Shown piece after piece: positions 6,061 through 6,200 of a stretch of 6,200 nt of DNA (its first letter is position 1; every line of letters starts with the position of its first letter). Below the pieces are notes generated by a model. It saw only the letters and a program-made list of their open reading frames with translations. It made no database searches and was not told where the DNA came from. A program made the translations under genes and the position numbers. Source of the stretch: Ruminococcaceae bacterium UBA5904 (lineage in GTDB: Bacteria > Bacillota > Clostridia > Oscillospirales > Acutalibacteraceae); the NCBI GenBank assembly GCA_002431305.1, contig DJEG01000057.1:3572-9771 (forward strand), in the 5' to 3' direction.

Positions 6061-6200
6061 GTAGGGGAAGACATTGTCTTCCCGCGGTAAAGGCAGAGAT
6101 TTTTATTTATAAATCCGCCGACGGAAAACCGCCGAATACATATTGCTGACGCATTGATATTTTTCATAAAACCGCAGGTCTCATGCGGGAAGACAATGTC
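6061..6200. repeat. Possible dispersed inverted-repeat element, cut by the right edge
   Basis: A 19-bp palindrome, GGGAAGACA-T-TGTCTTCCC, lies at 6065-6083. Positions 6070-6085 (GACATTGTCTTCCCGC) recur as an exact reverse complement at 6185-6200 (GCGGGAAGACAATGTC), where the window ends. The two ends enclose about 99 bp without a coding frame, including two CCGCCGA copies (6115-6121 and 6131-6137). Terminal inverted repeats that are themselves palindromic, around a short non-coding core, fit a MITE-like or REP-like dispersed element. Copy number elsewhere cannot be judged here. Confidence 0.5.

Overview
The window looks like chromosomal DNA from a low-to-moderate GC, Gram-positive anaerobe of the class Clostridia (a gut or host-associated Firmicutes lineage). 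This rests on the Gram-positive style Shine-Dalgarno sites (AGGAGA, AGGAGG, GGAGG), an AgrC/AgrA-type sensor and LytTR regulator pair, a DUF2804 gene, and a secreted beta-solenoid protein of a kind common in gut Clostridia. The assignment is inference; no rRNA or marker gene is present.

Layout. Positions 1-2465 (minus strand) hold the N-terminal 821 codons of one large secreted protein. Its end lies beyond the left edge, so it has no stop codon inside the window. It has a signal peptide and three tandem modules, each made of a small Cys/His (C/H-x(1-2)-H-x(7-8)-CxxC) head followed by a run of 'GGTF'-type beta-solenoid rungs. Positions 2466-2677 are a divergent regulatory region. It carries two 10-bp direct repeats that resemble a LytTR-family binding site and overlap a possible -35 of the surface-protein gene, plus a duplicated TATAAT-containing 13-mer facing the other way. 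Positions 2678-4713 (plus strand) are a two-gene operon: a REC-LytTR response regulator and a multi-pass GHKL histidine kinase of the AgrC type, closed by a hairpin terminator at 4725-4774. Positions 4845-5969 (minus strand) are a convergent DUF2804-family gene whose stop codon lies in a 16-bp perfect inverted repeat. Positions 5970-6200 are non-coding; from about 6060 they contain what looks like one end and the start of the other end of a short dispersed inverted-repeat element cut by the right edge.

How the parts may work together. The simplest reading is that the kinase senses an external signal and phosphorylates the LytTR regulator. The regulator would then bind the direct repeats in the divergent region and switch on the neighbouring surface protein. 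No peptide pheromone gene or AgrB-like processing gene is visible, so the signal is unknown. The DUF2804 gene is convergent and separated by a terminator, and nothing in the sequence ties it to this circuit.
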